A stretch of 64,000 nt of DNA from JAHEFU01 sp020440645 (GCA_020440645.1 JAGRNR010000004.1:1-64000), one strand, 5' to 3'; positions 1-8,818 are shown, counted from the first letter of the stretch. Made by a program: numbers and translations. Notes: generated by a model not told the origin, from the sequence alone.

Positions 1-32
1 GTCACCCGGCTCGCTCGTTTTCTAACATACAA

Positions 33-56
33 GACGCTGAGACGCGGAGGCGCTGA
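33..56. repeat. Octamer word repeat (GACGCTGA family)
   Basis: Three imperfect octamers run head to tail: GACGCTGA, GACGCGGA, GGCGCTGA. The same style of sequence recurs in the outer part of the inverted repeats near 32.9 and 33.5 kb. Confidence 0.6.
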
Positions 57-304
57 GGGGATGTAATCTGGCAACGCTCCCTGCCTCGCGATATGCCTTG
101 CGCACGAAAGGCCATCGCGCGTGCTGGTGTCGCAGGGCGACACCACTACCCGTTACCACGATCCGTGTTTCGTTATGCGTTTCGAGGATTGTGCGACAAT
201 GACGCCATGGCGGGATCACACTCCCTGTTGTCAGCTTTATTGCTGACCACTGCGCTGATGCCTTTCACACGTCGGCGCATCTGCGCAGTGCATCCCGTTG
301 TGCA

Positions 305-323
305 GAAACCCGAAACCCGAAAC
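305..323. repeat. Heptamer word repeat (GAAACCC)
   Basis: Two exact copies of GAAACCC are followed by a partial third (GAAAC). The period of 7 matches the other intergenic heptamer repeats in this window. Confidence 0.6.
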
Positions 324-378
324 AAGATGTTCGACTTGCGCCGCAGCTCCAGTTGTCAGACTGACGTCTGGCTACCGC

Positions 379-406
379 TCCAACCTCCTCACGCCAAACT
401 CCAACC
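379..406. repeat. Heptamer word repeat touching the symporter stop codon
   Basis: Four imperfect heptamers (TCCAACC, TCCTCAC, GCCAAAC, TCCAACC) end at the first base of the reverse-strand stop codon (406-408). The words belong to the same family as the right arm at 14638-14672. Confidence 0.6.
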
Positions 407-1698
407 TAGGCAGCAGCTTCGCTGCTGCCGTAGATGTCCTCTCCCTCGCTCTTCGCAATCACCACCGCGCCCACGCTGTCGCCAAAGATGTTGTTCACCG
501 TGCGGGTCATGTCCGGCAGGCGGTCGATCGCGAGGATCAGCCCGGCCGCCGCTCCCGGCACGCCGAAGTAGGTCAGGATCAGCACGATGGCAACGAGGCT
601 CGCAGACGGCACCGCCGCCACGCCGATGCTCGTGACCAGGGCCAGCACGGCCACGTGGATCATCGTGATGAAGTCCAGCGGCTGGCCCGAGGCCTGCATC
701 AGGAACAGCACGGCCACCACCTCGAACAGGGCCGTGCCGTCCATGTTGACGGTGGCACCCATTGGCAGCACGAAGCTGGTGACGCGGTTGGAGACCCCGG
801 CGCGGTTCTCCACGCAGTCCATCGTCACCGGCAGTGTGGCTGCCGAGCTGGAGGTCGAGAAGGCCGTCAGCATCGCCGGGGCCATGGCCTGGAAGTGCCT
901 GAGGGGATTGACGCGGGCCACGAACAGCAGCACCAGCGGCATCAGCACGAACATGTGCAGGAACAGGCCGCAGAACACCGCCAGCAGGAAGCGCGACAGC
1001 GGCAGGAATGACTCGAAGCCGGTCTGGGCGATCACCCGGGCAACCAGCGCCAGCACACCGAGCGGCGCGAACAGCATAACCCAGTGCGTGATCTGCATCA
1101 TCAACGCGAACATGCTGTCGAGGAATGTGCGCAGGAAGGACGAGTGCTCGCTCGTGAGCCTGGTGCTGAAGAAGCCCATCAGGATCGAGAAGAAGATCAG
1201 GCCCAGCATCTGGCCCTCGGCCGCCGCCTTCACGACATTGGTGGGCACCATCTGGATGAACACGTCCTGCAGGTCCGCGAAGCTGCGCCCCTCCACCTTG
1301 GCGCTGAATGCCTCGTCCATTTTCTGCTCACTGATGCCGAGCCGCTCACCGACCGGCTGGCCGCCCAGCAGGCCCGGCTGCACTATGGCAACCATCATCA
1401 CGCCGATCAGCGCCGCCAGCCCTGAGGTGCAGATGTAGTACAGCAGGGTCTTGCCGCCCAGCCGGCCGAAGTTCTGCCCGCCGGTGTTAGCCACGCCTGC
1501 CCCGATCGAGAAGAAGATCAGCGGCACGATCAGCATCTTCAGTGCATTGATGAACAGCGTGCCGACGAAGGAGTATGCCTGCACCAGGCTTTCCGCCAGG
1601 CCGGGATTGACGTTACCCAGCGCCTTGGTGCCGAAGCCGAGGATGATCGCACAGATGAAGGCGATCAGGATCTGCCAGTGCAGTTGCAGTTTGCGCAT
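406..1698 (-). CDS. Dicarboxylate/amino acid:cation symporter (DAACS family)
   Basis: An inner-membrane secondary transporter of 430 residues, the usual length for GltP/DctA-type carriers. These couple uptake of acidic amino acids or C4-dicarboxylates to protons or sodium. Visible family signatures are the serine-rich hairpin SSSAATLP, the substrate and cation loop with NMDGTA, and DMTRTVNNIFGD near the C-terminus, among many hydrophobic segments. Substrate cannot be fixed from sequence. It diverges from the mevalonate operon. A possible -10 box (TAGAAT, 1744-1749) lies 45 bases upstream. Its stop codon abuts a heptamer repeat. Confidence 0.9.
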   Translation of the reverse strand: MRKLQLHWQILIAFICAIILGFGTKALGNVNPGLAESLVQAYSFVGTLFINALKMLIVPLIFFSIGAGVANTGGQNFGRLGGKTLLYYICTSGLAALIGVMMVAIVQPGLLGGQPVGERLGISEQKMDEAFSAKVEGRSFADLQDVFIQMVPTNVVKAAAEGQMLGLIFFSILMGFFSTRLTSEHSSFLRTFLDSMFALMMQITHWVMLFAPLGVLALVARVIAQTGFESFLPLSRFLLAVFCGLFLHMFVLMPLVLLFVARVNPLRHFQAMAPAMLTAFSTSSSAATLPVTMDCVENRAGVSNRVTSFVLPMGATVNMDGTALFEVVAVLFLMQASGQPLDFITMIHVAVLALVTSIGVAAVPSASLVAIVLILTYFGVPGAAAGLILAIDRLPDMTRTVNNIFGDSVGAVVIAKSEGEDIYGSSEAAA

Positions 1699-1743
1699 CA
1701 GTCAGTCTCCGCAGTCCGGGATCAGGCGCAGGGCCTGGTATCC

Positions 1744-1749
1744 ATTCTA
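1744..1749 (-). promoter_or_regulatory. Candidate -10 box of the symporter gene
   Basis: TAGAAT on the reverse strand, 45 bases before the start codon. No convincing -35 box was seen. Five of six positions match TATAAT. Confidence 0.35.
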
Positions 1750-1845
1750 GCGAAGCGGCTCAATGAGGCCAAATAGGGCCAGCTGAATCATGCATGAGGT
1801 TTGCCTTCCAGCCAGAACTCCCGAGAATCATCATAGTTTGTTAAG

Positions 1846-1911
1846 CATCCTGTGCGGCAGGATGTCCCGCCGGGCAGGTACTAAAATAGTCTGGCCTGAT
1901 CTGGTCAGGCC
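1846..1911. promoter_or_regulatory. Twin perfect 7-bp inverted repeats before the mevalonate operon
   Basis: Two perfect hairpins stand in series: CATCCTG-5 nt-CAGGATG (1846-1864) and GGCCTGA-5 nt-TCAGGCC (1893-1911). Both have 7-bp arms and 5-nt loops. They lie in the divergent space between the symporter and idi, 40-105 bases before the idi start. They could be operator sites or RNA hairpins in a leader. A TAAAAT box (1882-1887) sits between them. Confidence 0.45.
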
Positions 1912-1950
1912 TCTCGCAAATTTTGAGTATTTGAATTGCACTAATATCCG

Positions 1951-3033
1951 ATGTCCGACACAGGAATAGAGAAGCGCAAGGCTGAGCACCTCCGGCTGGT
2001 CCGGGAGGACTCGGTGCTGCACAGCCAGCCCACGCTGCTGTCCGACATCCGCCTCGTGCACCAGGCCCTGCCTGAGCTGAACCTGTCCGACATCGACACC
2101 ACCGCCAGCCTGTTCGGCAAGCCGCTCAAGCTGCCACTGATGATCACCGGCATGACCGGCGGGACGGAGTACGCCGGGGAGCTGAACCGCGGGCTGGCTG
2201 CACTGGCTGCTGACCAGGGCATCGCCTTTGCGGTGGGCAGCCAGCGTGTGCTGTGGCGCCATGAGCACCTGCTGGCGGACTTCGCTGTGCGTGACATCAT
2301 CGGCGAGGGAGTGCTGCTCGGAAACATCGGAGCCGCGCAGCTGCTGCATGAACCGATGGACCGCATTGTGGCGTTGGTCTCGATGATTGAGGCGGACGGG
2401 CTGTGCCTGCACCTCAACCCGGCGCAGGAGCTGGTGCAGGAAGAGGGCGACCGCGAGTTCCGCGGCGTCTGCGAGAAGATCACTGAACTCAATGAACGGC
2501 TGGACGGTCGCCTGCTGGTCAAGGAGACCGGCGCCGGGCTGTCCCCCGAGACCCTGATCAAGCTGCGTTCCAGCGGCGTGGACTGCGTCGATGTGAGTGG
2601 CAGCGGCGGCACCAGCTGGACACGCGTGGAGCAGCAGCGTGCCGTCAGCGAGCGCAGCCAGCGCCTGGGCCGCAGCATCGGCGACTGGGGTGTGCCCACC
2701 GCATTCTCGATCATCGCCGCACGCAGCGTGCTTGGTGAACAGGCCACGGTGATCGGCAGCGGCGGGATCCGCGACGGGCTGGATGTGGCCCGCGTACTTG
2801 CCGCCGGTGGCAACATCGCCGGCTTCGCCCGCTCGGTGCTGCTGCAGTTCATGGACCATGGCGCCGAGGGTGCCGCCCAGTGGGTGGAGCAGCTCGGTGA
2901 GGAACTGCGCAGCGTGATGCTCCTGTGTGGCGCACGAAACTGCAATGAACTGATGCACGTCCCCCGGGTGTACACCGGGGAACTGAAGGACTGGCTGGCG
3001 GCATACGGATGGCCCGGCCAGGGGAGAACATAA
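1951..3033 (+). CDS. fni: Type 2 isopentenyl-diphosphate delta-isomerase
   Basis: An FMN- and NAD(P)H-dependent enzyme that interconverts isopentenyl diphosphate and dimethylallyl diphosphate, the last step linking the mevalonate pathway to prenyl synthesis. The 360-residue protein has the type 2 layout: a TIM barrel with the GMTGG flavin loop near residue 70, ETGAG near 193, the GSGGTSW loop near 215 and the phosphate-binding GSGGIRDGLDVARVLAAG stretch near 270. It is the first gene of the mevalonate operon. Its TAA stop overlaps the next ATG (TAATG). Presence of the type 2 enzyme beside mevalonate genes is the common bacterial arrangement. Confidence 0.95.
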   Translation: MSDTGIEKRKAEHLRLVREDSVLHSQPTLLSDIRLVHQALPELNLSDIDTTASLFGKPLKLPLMITGMTGGTEYAGELNRGLAALAADQGIAFAVGSQRVLWRHEHLLADFAVRDIIGEGVLLGNIGAAQLLHEPMDRIVALVSMIEADGLCLHLNPAQELVQEEGDREFRGVCEKITELNERLDGRLLVKETGAGLSPETLIKLRSSGVDCVDVSGSGGTSWTRVEQQRAVSERSQRLGRSIGDWGVPTAFSIIAARSVLGEQATVIGSGGIRDGLDVARVLAAGGNIAGFARSVLLQFMDHGAEGAAQWVEQLGEELRSVMLLCGARNCNELMHVPRVYTGELKDWLAAYGWPGQGRT

Positions 3034-5330
3034 TGACGGACTTTGATCCGCAGGCTGAGCAGCTTGCGCTGCCGCAGCAGAAAACCTCGCGCATCCCGCG
3101 CTTCTACCGCCTGAGTGTGGAGCAGCGCCTGGCCTACCTCTCACGCAGCTTCGGCCTGTCCAACACGCAGATCGCCGAACTGCGCAACGGGCAGTGCCTG
3201 CGCATCCGCCACGCCGTCAACATGGTGGAGAACGCCGTCGGCGTGTTCGGCCTGCCGCTTGGGCTGGGCCTGAACTTCCTCGTGGATGGCAAGGAGCACC
3301 TGGTGCCGATGGCGATTGAGGAAGCCTCGATCATCGCCGCCGCCAGCAAGGCCGCGCTGATGATCCGCAAGGCCGGCGGATTCATGACTGAAACTGACGA
3401 CCCGGTGATGATCGGGCAGATCCAGCTGCTGGATGTCGACGACATCGACGCGGCCGTGACGCTGCTGCATGACAACAAGGCCGGGATCCTCGCCGCTGCC
3501 AACCGGCCGAATGAAAGGATGGTCAAGCGCGGGGGCGGGGCCTTCGACATCGAGACCCGAATCATCACTGACGACCGCGACGGCAGCCGGATGCTTGTGC
3601 TGCACCTGCTGATCGACGTGCGCGAGGCGATGGGTGCCAACGCGGTGAACTACTCCTGCGAGGCGGCCGGCAACCTGGCTGCTGAACTGTGCGGCGGGCG
3701 CAGCAACCTGCGCATCGTCAGCAACTACGCTGACCGCCGGCTGGCCCGGGCCAGCTTCCGCCTGCCGTTTGAGATCCTGGCAACGGCGGAGATGGACGGC
3801 GAGACGGTCGCCCGGCGGATGGTGGAGGCCGGCCGCATGGCGCGCATCGACCCTTACCGCGCGGCGACACACAACAAGGGCATATTCAACGGAATTGACG
3901 GCGCGGCGATCGCACTCGGCCAGGACTGGCGGGCGATCGAGGCTGGCGGGCATGCGCATGCGGCCCGCAGCGGGCAGTACCGCGGCCTGACGGAATACGA
4001 GATTGATGGCAACGACCTGCTCGGCCGGATCGAGCTGCCGCTGCAGGTCGGCTGGGTCGGCGGGGCCGTCAACAGCCATCCCGGCGTGAAGGTACTCAGG
4101 CGCGTGAGTGGCGTGGAGAACGCCAGCGAGCTGGCATCGCTGCTGGCTGCGGTCGGGCTCGGGCAGAACTTCGCAGCCTGCCTCGCACTGGCAACGGACG
4201 GCATCCAGAAGGGCCACATGGCCCTGCATGCGCGTTCGGTGGCTATCAGCGTCGGTGTACCGAGCCAGGATGTCGAGGAAGTGGCGCAGCGCATGATCGC
4301 GCTCGGCGACGTGAAGGTGGCAACGGCTGAGCGCGTGCACCGTGAGCTGCAGGACAGCCGGATGGTGGATGAGCAGACCGGCGAGATGCCGATCGAAACC
4401 TGGGCACCCGGCAAGGTGGTGCTGTTCGGCGAGCACGCCACGGTCTGGGGCCAGCCCGGCATCACCGCCAGCATTGACGTGAAACTGAAGTGCCGCATCC
4501 AGCATGACCCGGCCGGGCCGCGCTTCCTGCAGCCCGTGTTCCCGGAAGTGTTCGAGATGCCGGAGAGCGACCTCGACATCCGCCTGTTCAGCCAGGTGGT
4601 GGATGAAGCGCTGGCCAGCTACGGCCTGCAGCAGGCCCCGATCGCGATTGCGATCGAAAGCGACCTCGTGCCGGGCATGGGACTGGGTTCCAGCGCGGCC
4701 TGCAGCGTGGCCCTGTGCACGGCGCTCAGGCGCTATGCCGGGCTGGAATCGCAGCGCCGGCTTGACAACACGCTGTTCGAGGAAGTGCAGAAGCTTGAAA
4801 GCATCTACCACGGCAGCCCGAGCGGGATGGACGCGGCAACGGTGCTCAACGGCGGCGTGCTGTGGTTCCGCAGCGGCCCACCGCGCGAGACGCTGTCAAT
4901 CCGCGTGCCGGTGCAGGCCACGGGCATCATCTGCATCGTGGAGCCTGGCGCTCGCACGATTGAGCTGGTGCAGCAGGTGCGCCACAGCCGCGAGCTGAAC
5001 CAGGCGCGCGTTGACAAGATCATGGCCCGCATCGGTGAGATCACGGCGCTGGCCGGGGCCGCACTCGGCGGTGGCAACCTCGAGCAAGTTGGCGCGCTGA
5101 TGAATGAGAACCACGAACTGCTGGCGGACCTCGGCGTGAGCACGGAGAAGCTGGACGCTGCCGTCGAGCTGCTGCGCTCGATGGGAGCCTTCGGCGCCAA
5201 GCTGACCGGCGCGGGCGGTGGTGGAGCGGTGGTCGCACTCGTCAGCCCGGAGAAGAGATATTCGATGATGCAGGAACTGGCGGGCAAGTTCCCGCTGGTG
5301 CTGCCCTTTGAGCTGGGAAGCGGCTCATGA
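3033..5330 (+). CDS. HMG-CoA reductase-mevalonate kinase fusion
   Basis: One 765-residue polypeptide joins two consecutive enzymes. Residues about 1-440 are a class II HMG-CoA reductase: ENAVG (Glu near 66), DVREAMGAN, THNKGI (catalytic Lys near 280), QDWRA (Asp near 297) and GHMALHARS (His near 397). Residues about 452-765 are a mevalonate kinase of the GHMP superfamily: WAPGKVVLFGEH, the ATP loop PGMGLGSSAA near 549, and KLTGAGGGGAVV near the end. I prefer the start at 3033 (MTDFDPQ), preceded by GGGGAG and overlapping the idi stop; an in-frame ATG at 3009 lies inside idi. No stop or frameshift separates the domains. The product would turn HMG-CoA into mevalonate and then phosphomevalonate. 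Confidence 0.92.
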   Translation: MTDFDPQAEQLALPQQKTSRIPRFYRLSVEQRLAYLSRSFGLSNTQIAELRNGQCLRIRHAVNMVENAVGVFGLPLGLGLNFLVDGKEHLVPMAIEEASIIAAASKAALMIRKAGGFMTETDDPVMIGQIQLLDVDDIDAAVTLLHDNKAGILAAANRPNERMVKRGGGAFDIETRIITDDRDGSRMLVLHLLIDVREAMGANAVNYSCEAAGNLAAELCGGRSNLRIVSNYADRRLARASFRLPFEILATAEMDGETVARRMVEAGRMARIDPYRAATHNKGIFNGIDGAAIALGQDWRAIEAGGHAHAARSGQYRGLTEYEIDGNDLLGRIELPLQVGWVGGAVNSHPGVKVLRRVSGVENASELASLLAAVGLGQNFAACLALATDGIQKGHMALHARSVAISVGVPSQDVEEVAQRMIALGDVKVATAERVHRELQDSRMVDEQTGEMPIETWAPGKVVLFGEHATVWGQPGITASIDVKLKCRIQHDPAGPRFLQPVFPEVFEMPESDLDIRLFSQVVDEALASYGLQQAPIAIAIESDLVPGMGLGSSAACSVALCTALRRYAGLESQRRLDNTLFEEVQKLESIYHGSPSGMDAATVLNGGVLWFRSGPPRETLSIRVPVQATGIICIVEPGARTIELVQQVRHSRELNQARVDKIMARIGEITALAGAALGGGNLEQVGALMNENHELLADLGVSTEKLDAAVELLRSMGAFGAKLTGAGGGGAVVALVSPEKRYSMMQELAGKFPLVLPFELGSGS

Positions 5331-6295
5331 GCAGGAAGGTCAGGGCCCGCGCGCATGCCAACATCGCGCTGTGCAAGTACTGGGGCAAGAGCGGCCCGCT
5401 TGACACCCCCGCCACGCCGAGCATTTCGCTGGCGCTGGATTCACTGACGACAATCACCACCGCCGAGATGATTGACGCCGCCGATGACGCGGTGGTGATC
5501 AACGGAAAGGTTGCAGCAGGCATCGAGCGTGAGCGTGTGGTGCGCTACCTCGACATCTGGCGCACGGAGAAACTGATCGAGGGCCGCGTGCGCATCGAGA
5601 GCGAAAACAGCTTCCCGATGTCCAGTGGCCTGGCAAGCAGCTCGAGCGCTTTCGCTGCGCTGGCAACGGCGCTAAATGAACTGAGCGAGGTACGCATCAC
5701 CCAGACCCTGCTGACGAAGCTCGCGCGGCGCGGCAGCGGCTCGGCGGCGCGCAGCATCACCGGCGGCCTGTCCAGCCTGTCCAATGGCGACGACCCGGCG
5801 GCACGGCTGCTGGTGCAGGCCTCCGATGTGCCCTGGGGGATGGTTGTCGGCGTGGTTGACAGCGAGCCGAAGCAGTACAGCTCCCGCGAAGGCATGAAGC
5901 TGTCCGAGCAGACCTCGCCCTACTACCGGCGCTGGGTGCTGCAGGCGCGGCATGACTACCGCTACATGCTGCACGCACTGCGCGGCTGGGACCTCGATGA
6001 GGTCGGTGAGATCGCCGAGGAGAACAGCAACGCGATGCACGGCTGCATGCTGGCAACGCGGCCGACGCTGATGTACTGGCAGGCCGGCACGATGGACATC
6101 ATGCACAGCGTGGTGGCATGGCGCAATGAGGGCCTGAAGGCCTACTACACCGTGGATGCAGGTTCGCATGTGGCGGTGCTGTGCCAGCTTGACGACCTGG
6201 ACGAGGTGACGCGCCGGATGCAGGCGGTGCCGAGCGTAGTGAAGGCGATTGCCAACCGCCCGGGTGGCGCGGCGGTGCTGGTCGCGATGCAATGA
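5327..6295 (+). CDS. mvaD: Diphosphomevalonate decarboxylase (GHMP superfamily)
   Basis: Catalyses ATP-dependent decarboxylation of mevalonate 5-diphosphate to isopentenyl diphosphate. The 322-residue length is normal. Seen motifs are RAHANIALCKYWGK at the N-terminus, the phosphate loop MSSGLASSSSAF near 98, the RGSGSAARSITGG segment near 130, and YTVDAGSHVAVL near 280 carrying the catalytic Asp. The start overlaps the upstream stop (ATGA) and has GGGAAG before it. A phosphomevalonate decarboxylase of the same fold cannot be excluded by eye, but the next gene encodes a phosphomevalonate kinase, which favours the classical route. Confidence 0.9.
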   Translation: MSRKVRARAHANIALCKYWGKSGPLDTPATPSISLALDSLTTITTAEMIDAADDAVVINGKVAAGIERERVVRYLDIWRTEKLIEGRVRIESENSFPMSSGLASSSSAFAALATALNELSEVRITQTLLTKLARRGSGSAARSITGGLSSLSNGDDPAARLLVQASDVPWGMVVGVVDSEPKQYSSREGMKLSEQTSPYYRRWVLQARHDYRYMLHALRGWDLDEVGEIAEENSNAMHGCMLATRPTLMYWQAGTMDIMHSVVAWRNEGLKAYYTVDAGSHVAVLCQLDDLDEVTRRMQAVPSVVKAIANRPGGAAVLVAMQ

Positions 6296-7290
6296 TGCGG
6301 CTCACGGTCCCCGGCAAGGTGATGCTCAGCGGGGAGTACGGCGTGCTCAGTGGCGGGCTGGCGGCCCTGGTGCCCCTGGCGCGCTACATGGTGCTGGAAC
6401 AGCTGGCAACGCAGCCTGGTGGTGACTACCCGCCGGTGGTTGACAAGGGCCGGCAGTACTTCATGAATGCCACGGAGCACCACGAGCGCGAGCATGGCGT
6501 GCCGCACATATCAATTGACCGCTCGGCCTTTGATGCGCCGGACCCGCAGGGGCGGATGCTGAAGCTTGGCATCGGCTCCTCCAGCGCGGAAGCCGCCGGG
6601 GTGCTTGGCCTGCGCCTGCTGTGCGCCGGCCAGCGTATCTCCGGCAACGAAGCAGCCTTCCTTGAGGATGTGCTGACCCTGCATAGCCGGGTGCAGGATG
6701 GCAGGGGCAGCGGGGCGGACTGTGCCGTGGCGGCACTCGGCCGGCCGATCCTGTTTCGCGGTGGCAAGGGTGTCAGCGTGGAGCTGATGAAGCGCGGCAC
6801 TGACACCGCACCGCTCAACCTGCTGTGGAGCGGGATCCCGGCGGACAGCCGTGAGTTCGTTGGCAAGTATGAGTTCTGGGCCGGCAATGACCCGGAGGCG
6901 CCGGCGATGATCCGCGAGCTGATGGAGGCCAGTGAATACCTCGGCCGCGCCTGGTTCCAGGTGGACGAGCGCGAGCTGTTCGGCCTGATTGATGCCCACA
7001 ATGCGGTGATGAAGGAAATCAGCAAGAGCGCCGGTATCAGCTACTTCATGCCGGTGCATACGCAGCTTGACGCATGGGCGCGGCGGCATGGCGGGCGCTG
7101 CAAGCCGACGGGAGCCGGCGGCGGGGACATGGTGCTGATGGCAGGGGAACTGCCACTGGAGCAGTTGCCAAGATTATGCATCCCGCTTAGGGTGGAAGAA
7201 CTGTTCGGCTTGTCAACGATCGCCGGACAGCTTGATGCACATGCAGATGAGCTGGAAGCAGGCGCAGCAGCAGAAACAGAATCAGAATGA
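6292..7290 (+). CDS. Phosphomevalonate kinase (GHMP superfamily)
   Basis: Phosphorylates mevalonate 5-phosphate to the diphosphate. The 332-residue GHMP kinase has the N-terminal signature VPGKVMLSGEYGVLSGG, the loop KLGIGSSSAEAAGVLGLRLL near 95, and the C-terminal CKPTGAGGGDMVLM. The combination of SGEYxVL and GSSSAEAA with a short C-terminal lobe fits phosphomevalonate kinase better than mevalonate or homoserine kinase, and the operon supplies the other steps. The ATG overlaps the mvaD stop (ATGA); a second ATG follows directly. The C-terminus ends in a Gln/Glu-rich tail. The operon then meets the opposing deacetylase gene with only 29 bases between stops and no clear terminator. Confidence 0.88.
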   Translation: MMRLTVPGKVMLSGEYGVLSGGLAALVPLARYMVLEQLATQPGGDYPPVVDKGRQYFMNATEHHEREHGVPHISIDRSAFDAPDPQGRMLKLGIGSSSAEAAGVLGLRLLCAGQRISGNEAAFLEDVLTLHSRVQDGRGSGADCAVAALGRPILFRGGKGVSVELMKRGTDTAPLNLLWSGIPADSREFVGKYEFWAGNDPEAPAMIRELMEASEYLGRAWFQVDERELFGLIDAHNAVMKEISKSAGISYFMPVHTQLDAWARRHGGRCKPTGAGGGDMVLMAGELPLEQLPRLCIPLRVEELFGLSTIAGQLDAHADELEAGAAAETESE

Positions 7291-7319
7291 GAAGCAGCAG
7301 CGGAAGCCAGGGAGGCTGA

Positions 7320-8804
7320 TCAGAGCTTGCTGGCCAGTTCGCTCATCGTCACCAGTTCGTAGCCTTCCTCACGCAGGCGCTCGATCAGTTCCGGCAGCAT
7401 GTCAATTGTGGCCTGCACACCGTCATGGGCCAGGATCACGCTGCCATTCTTCACGCTGTCGAGCGTATGGTCCAGCAGCTCCTGCTTCGTCTTGTCGCCA
7501 TGCGTGTCATTCAGTGCCACATCCCACATCGCACAGACCATCCCGCGCTGCTTCAGGAGCTCGATGCTGGCGTCGTCAATCTGGCCCCCCGGCGGGCGCA
7601 GGAAACGCGGGCGCTCACCGGTCAGGTCCTCGATCAGGTCCTGGTAGGCGTCGATCTGGTATTCCTTCTCGCCTTTGGGCAGCTTCGGCAGGCGGAAGTG
7701 GTCGTAGGTCTGGCTGGCGATCTCATGCCCTTGCTGGTGCGCCATCTGCACCCACTGCGGGTACTTGTTGGCCTGCACGCCGACGAAGAAGAAGGTCGCC
7801 GGGCAGTTGTAGTACTCAAGGATCGTCAGGATCTGGCCGGTGTACTCCGGATGCGGGCCGTCGTCAAAGGTCAGCGCCACCTGCTTCAGCTTGCTGTTGC
7901 CACGGGTGATCTTCGAGATGTCGGAGCGGATCTTGTAGTCGGCAATCCGGCCGGGATTGTCAGGCAGGGCGAGCGGGGCCTGCACGCCGCTTGTACGGGC
8001 CAGGCTGCCACTCGCTGGCTTCAGCTGGGCTGGCTTCGGCTCAGCGGTATCCGGGATGAAGCCGCTGTCGATCCTTGCAGCATCCTCTGTGATTGCTTCG
8101 GGCTGCTCCGGATCCGGGAACAGCGCCGGGGCATTGTCCGCATCAAGCTGCTTCGCCTCCTCCACCGGGAATTCAAAATCCGATTCGGCATGGCGGCTGC
8201 CATCCATGTCGCGGCGGATGCGGAAGGAGGGAGAGTCTTCATTCGGAGCTGGCGCCGCGGGAGTCTCCTCGATTTCTTCCTCGGCCGGCTCAGCAGCGGT
8301 CGGTTCATCCAGCAGTTCCGCATCAAGCAGCTCGGTGGACTCCACGATGGCCTGGTTGACCGCGTCGTCGTCATTGGACTTGGTGTCAGTTTCCTCGACG
8401 AACTCGGGGAAATCGGCAGCGGCATCAGCATCCCGCTTGAGGCGGAAGGTTGGCGGCTGCGGCTTCGATTCCTTCAGGGGGGTCTGCGGGATGGTCTGGG
8501 CCACGATGGTCTGGCGACCGCCTGCTGCAGGCTGGGTGGACTTGTTGAACTGGGCCAGGGCATCCTGGCCATCGGCCGTGATCGAGCGAAATACGCGGCG
8601 CACCGCCTGCTCCTGGCGGTAGTTCCATGCGGGGGCTGACTGCGTTTCCTCCTCGTCATGGTCCGGCGTGATCCAGCCACCGCGATGGCTGGCGCCGGCC
8701 GCGCGCTGGCGACTGTTGAGGTCCGAGGAATTCCTTTCCACCTGGGCCCAGGCCGGAAGGCTGAGCAGCAGCAGGCCAAGCAGTAGCGGTCCGCATAGTC
8801 TCAT
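7320..8804 (-). CDS. Secreted NodB-like polysaccharide deacetylase with long acidic linker
   Basis: A 494-residue exported protein. A signal peptide (cut after about AWA, residue 20) precedes about 270 residues of Pro/Glu/Asp-rich low-complexity sequence containing two related motifs, FRLKRD and FRIRRD. The C-terminal 190 residues form a carbohydrate esterase family 4 domain: TFDDGP, RPPGGQ, the WDVALND segment and the ILAHDG motif. Such enzymes remove acetyl groups from peptidoglycan, chitin or exopolysaccharide amino sugars. The metal motif is altered: SQTYDH stands where HTxxH is expected, so the first His is Gln. Activity is therefore uncertain. A TATAAT box lies only 8 bases before the ATG. 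Confidence 0.85.
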   Translation of the reverse strand: MRLCGPLLLGLLLLSLPAWAQVERNSSDLNSRQRAAGASHRGGWITPDHDEEETQSAPAWNYRQEQAVRRVFRSITADGQDALAQFNKSTQPAAGGRQTIVAQTIPQTPLKESKPQPPTFRLKRDADAAADFPEFVEETDTKSNDDDAVNQAIVESTELLDAELLDEPTAAEPAEEEIEETPAAPAPNEDSPSFRIRRDMDGSRHAESDFEFPVEEAKQLDADNAPALFPDPEQPEAITEDAARIDSGFIPDTAEPKPAQLKPASGSLARTSGVQAPLALPDNPGRIADYKIRSDISKITRGNSKLKQVALTFDDGPHPEYTGQILTILEYYNCPATFFFVGVQANKYPQWVQMAHQQGHEIASQTYDHFRLPKLPKGEKEYQIDAYQDLIEDLTGERPRFLRPPGGQIDDASIELLKQRGMVCAMWDVALNDTHGDKTKQELLDHTLDSVKNGSVILAHDGVQATIDMLPELIERLREEGYELVTMSELASKL

Positions 8805-8812
8805 GGACCCTG

Positions 8813-8818
8813 ATTATA
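8813..8818 (-). promoter_or_regulatory. Start-proximal -10 box of the deacetylase gene
   Basis: A perfect TATAAT on the reverse strand ends 8 bases before the ATG. This predicts an mRNA with almost no 5' leader. No Shine-Dalgarno sequence is needed or seen in that short gap. Confidence 0.5.

Larger units (their letters stand above)
1..405. other. Intergenic region with word repeats, no supported gene
   Basis: No open frame here has a ribosome site, a recognisable domain or a protein-like composition. The stretch holds three short tandem-word repeats (33-56, 305-323 and 379-406) and a perfect 8-bp inverted repeat, GGTGTCGC-AGG-GCGACACC, at 126-144. The remaining sequence, about 60-300, looks like eroded non-coding DNA. 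It is the downstream flank of the symporter gene that ends at 406. Confidence 0.6.

Noticed and set aside
22..219. Possible small genes in the first 400 bases
   Set aside because: Frames include the octamer repeat or unrelated low-information sequence, have no SD and resemble no protein family.
3009..3032. ATG at 3009 as start of the HMGR-kinase fusion
   Set aside because: It lies inside idi without its own SD, whereas ATG at 3033 follows GGGGAG and overlaps the idi stop in the usual coupled manner.
3141..4811. Long antisense open frame (556 codons) opposite the HMGR-kinase gene
   Set aside because: It is a shadow of the codon bias of a real gene with clear motifs; its translation is His/Gln/Ala-rich without a domain, and it has no ribosome site.
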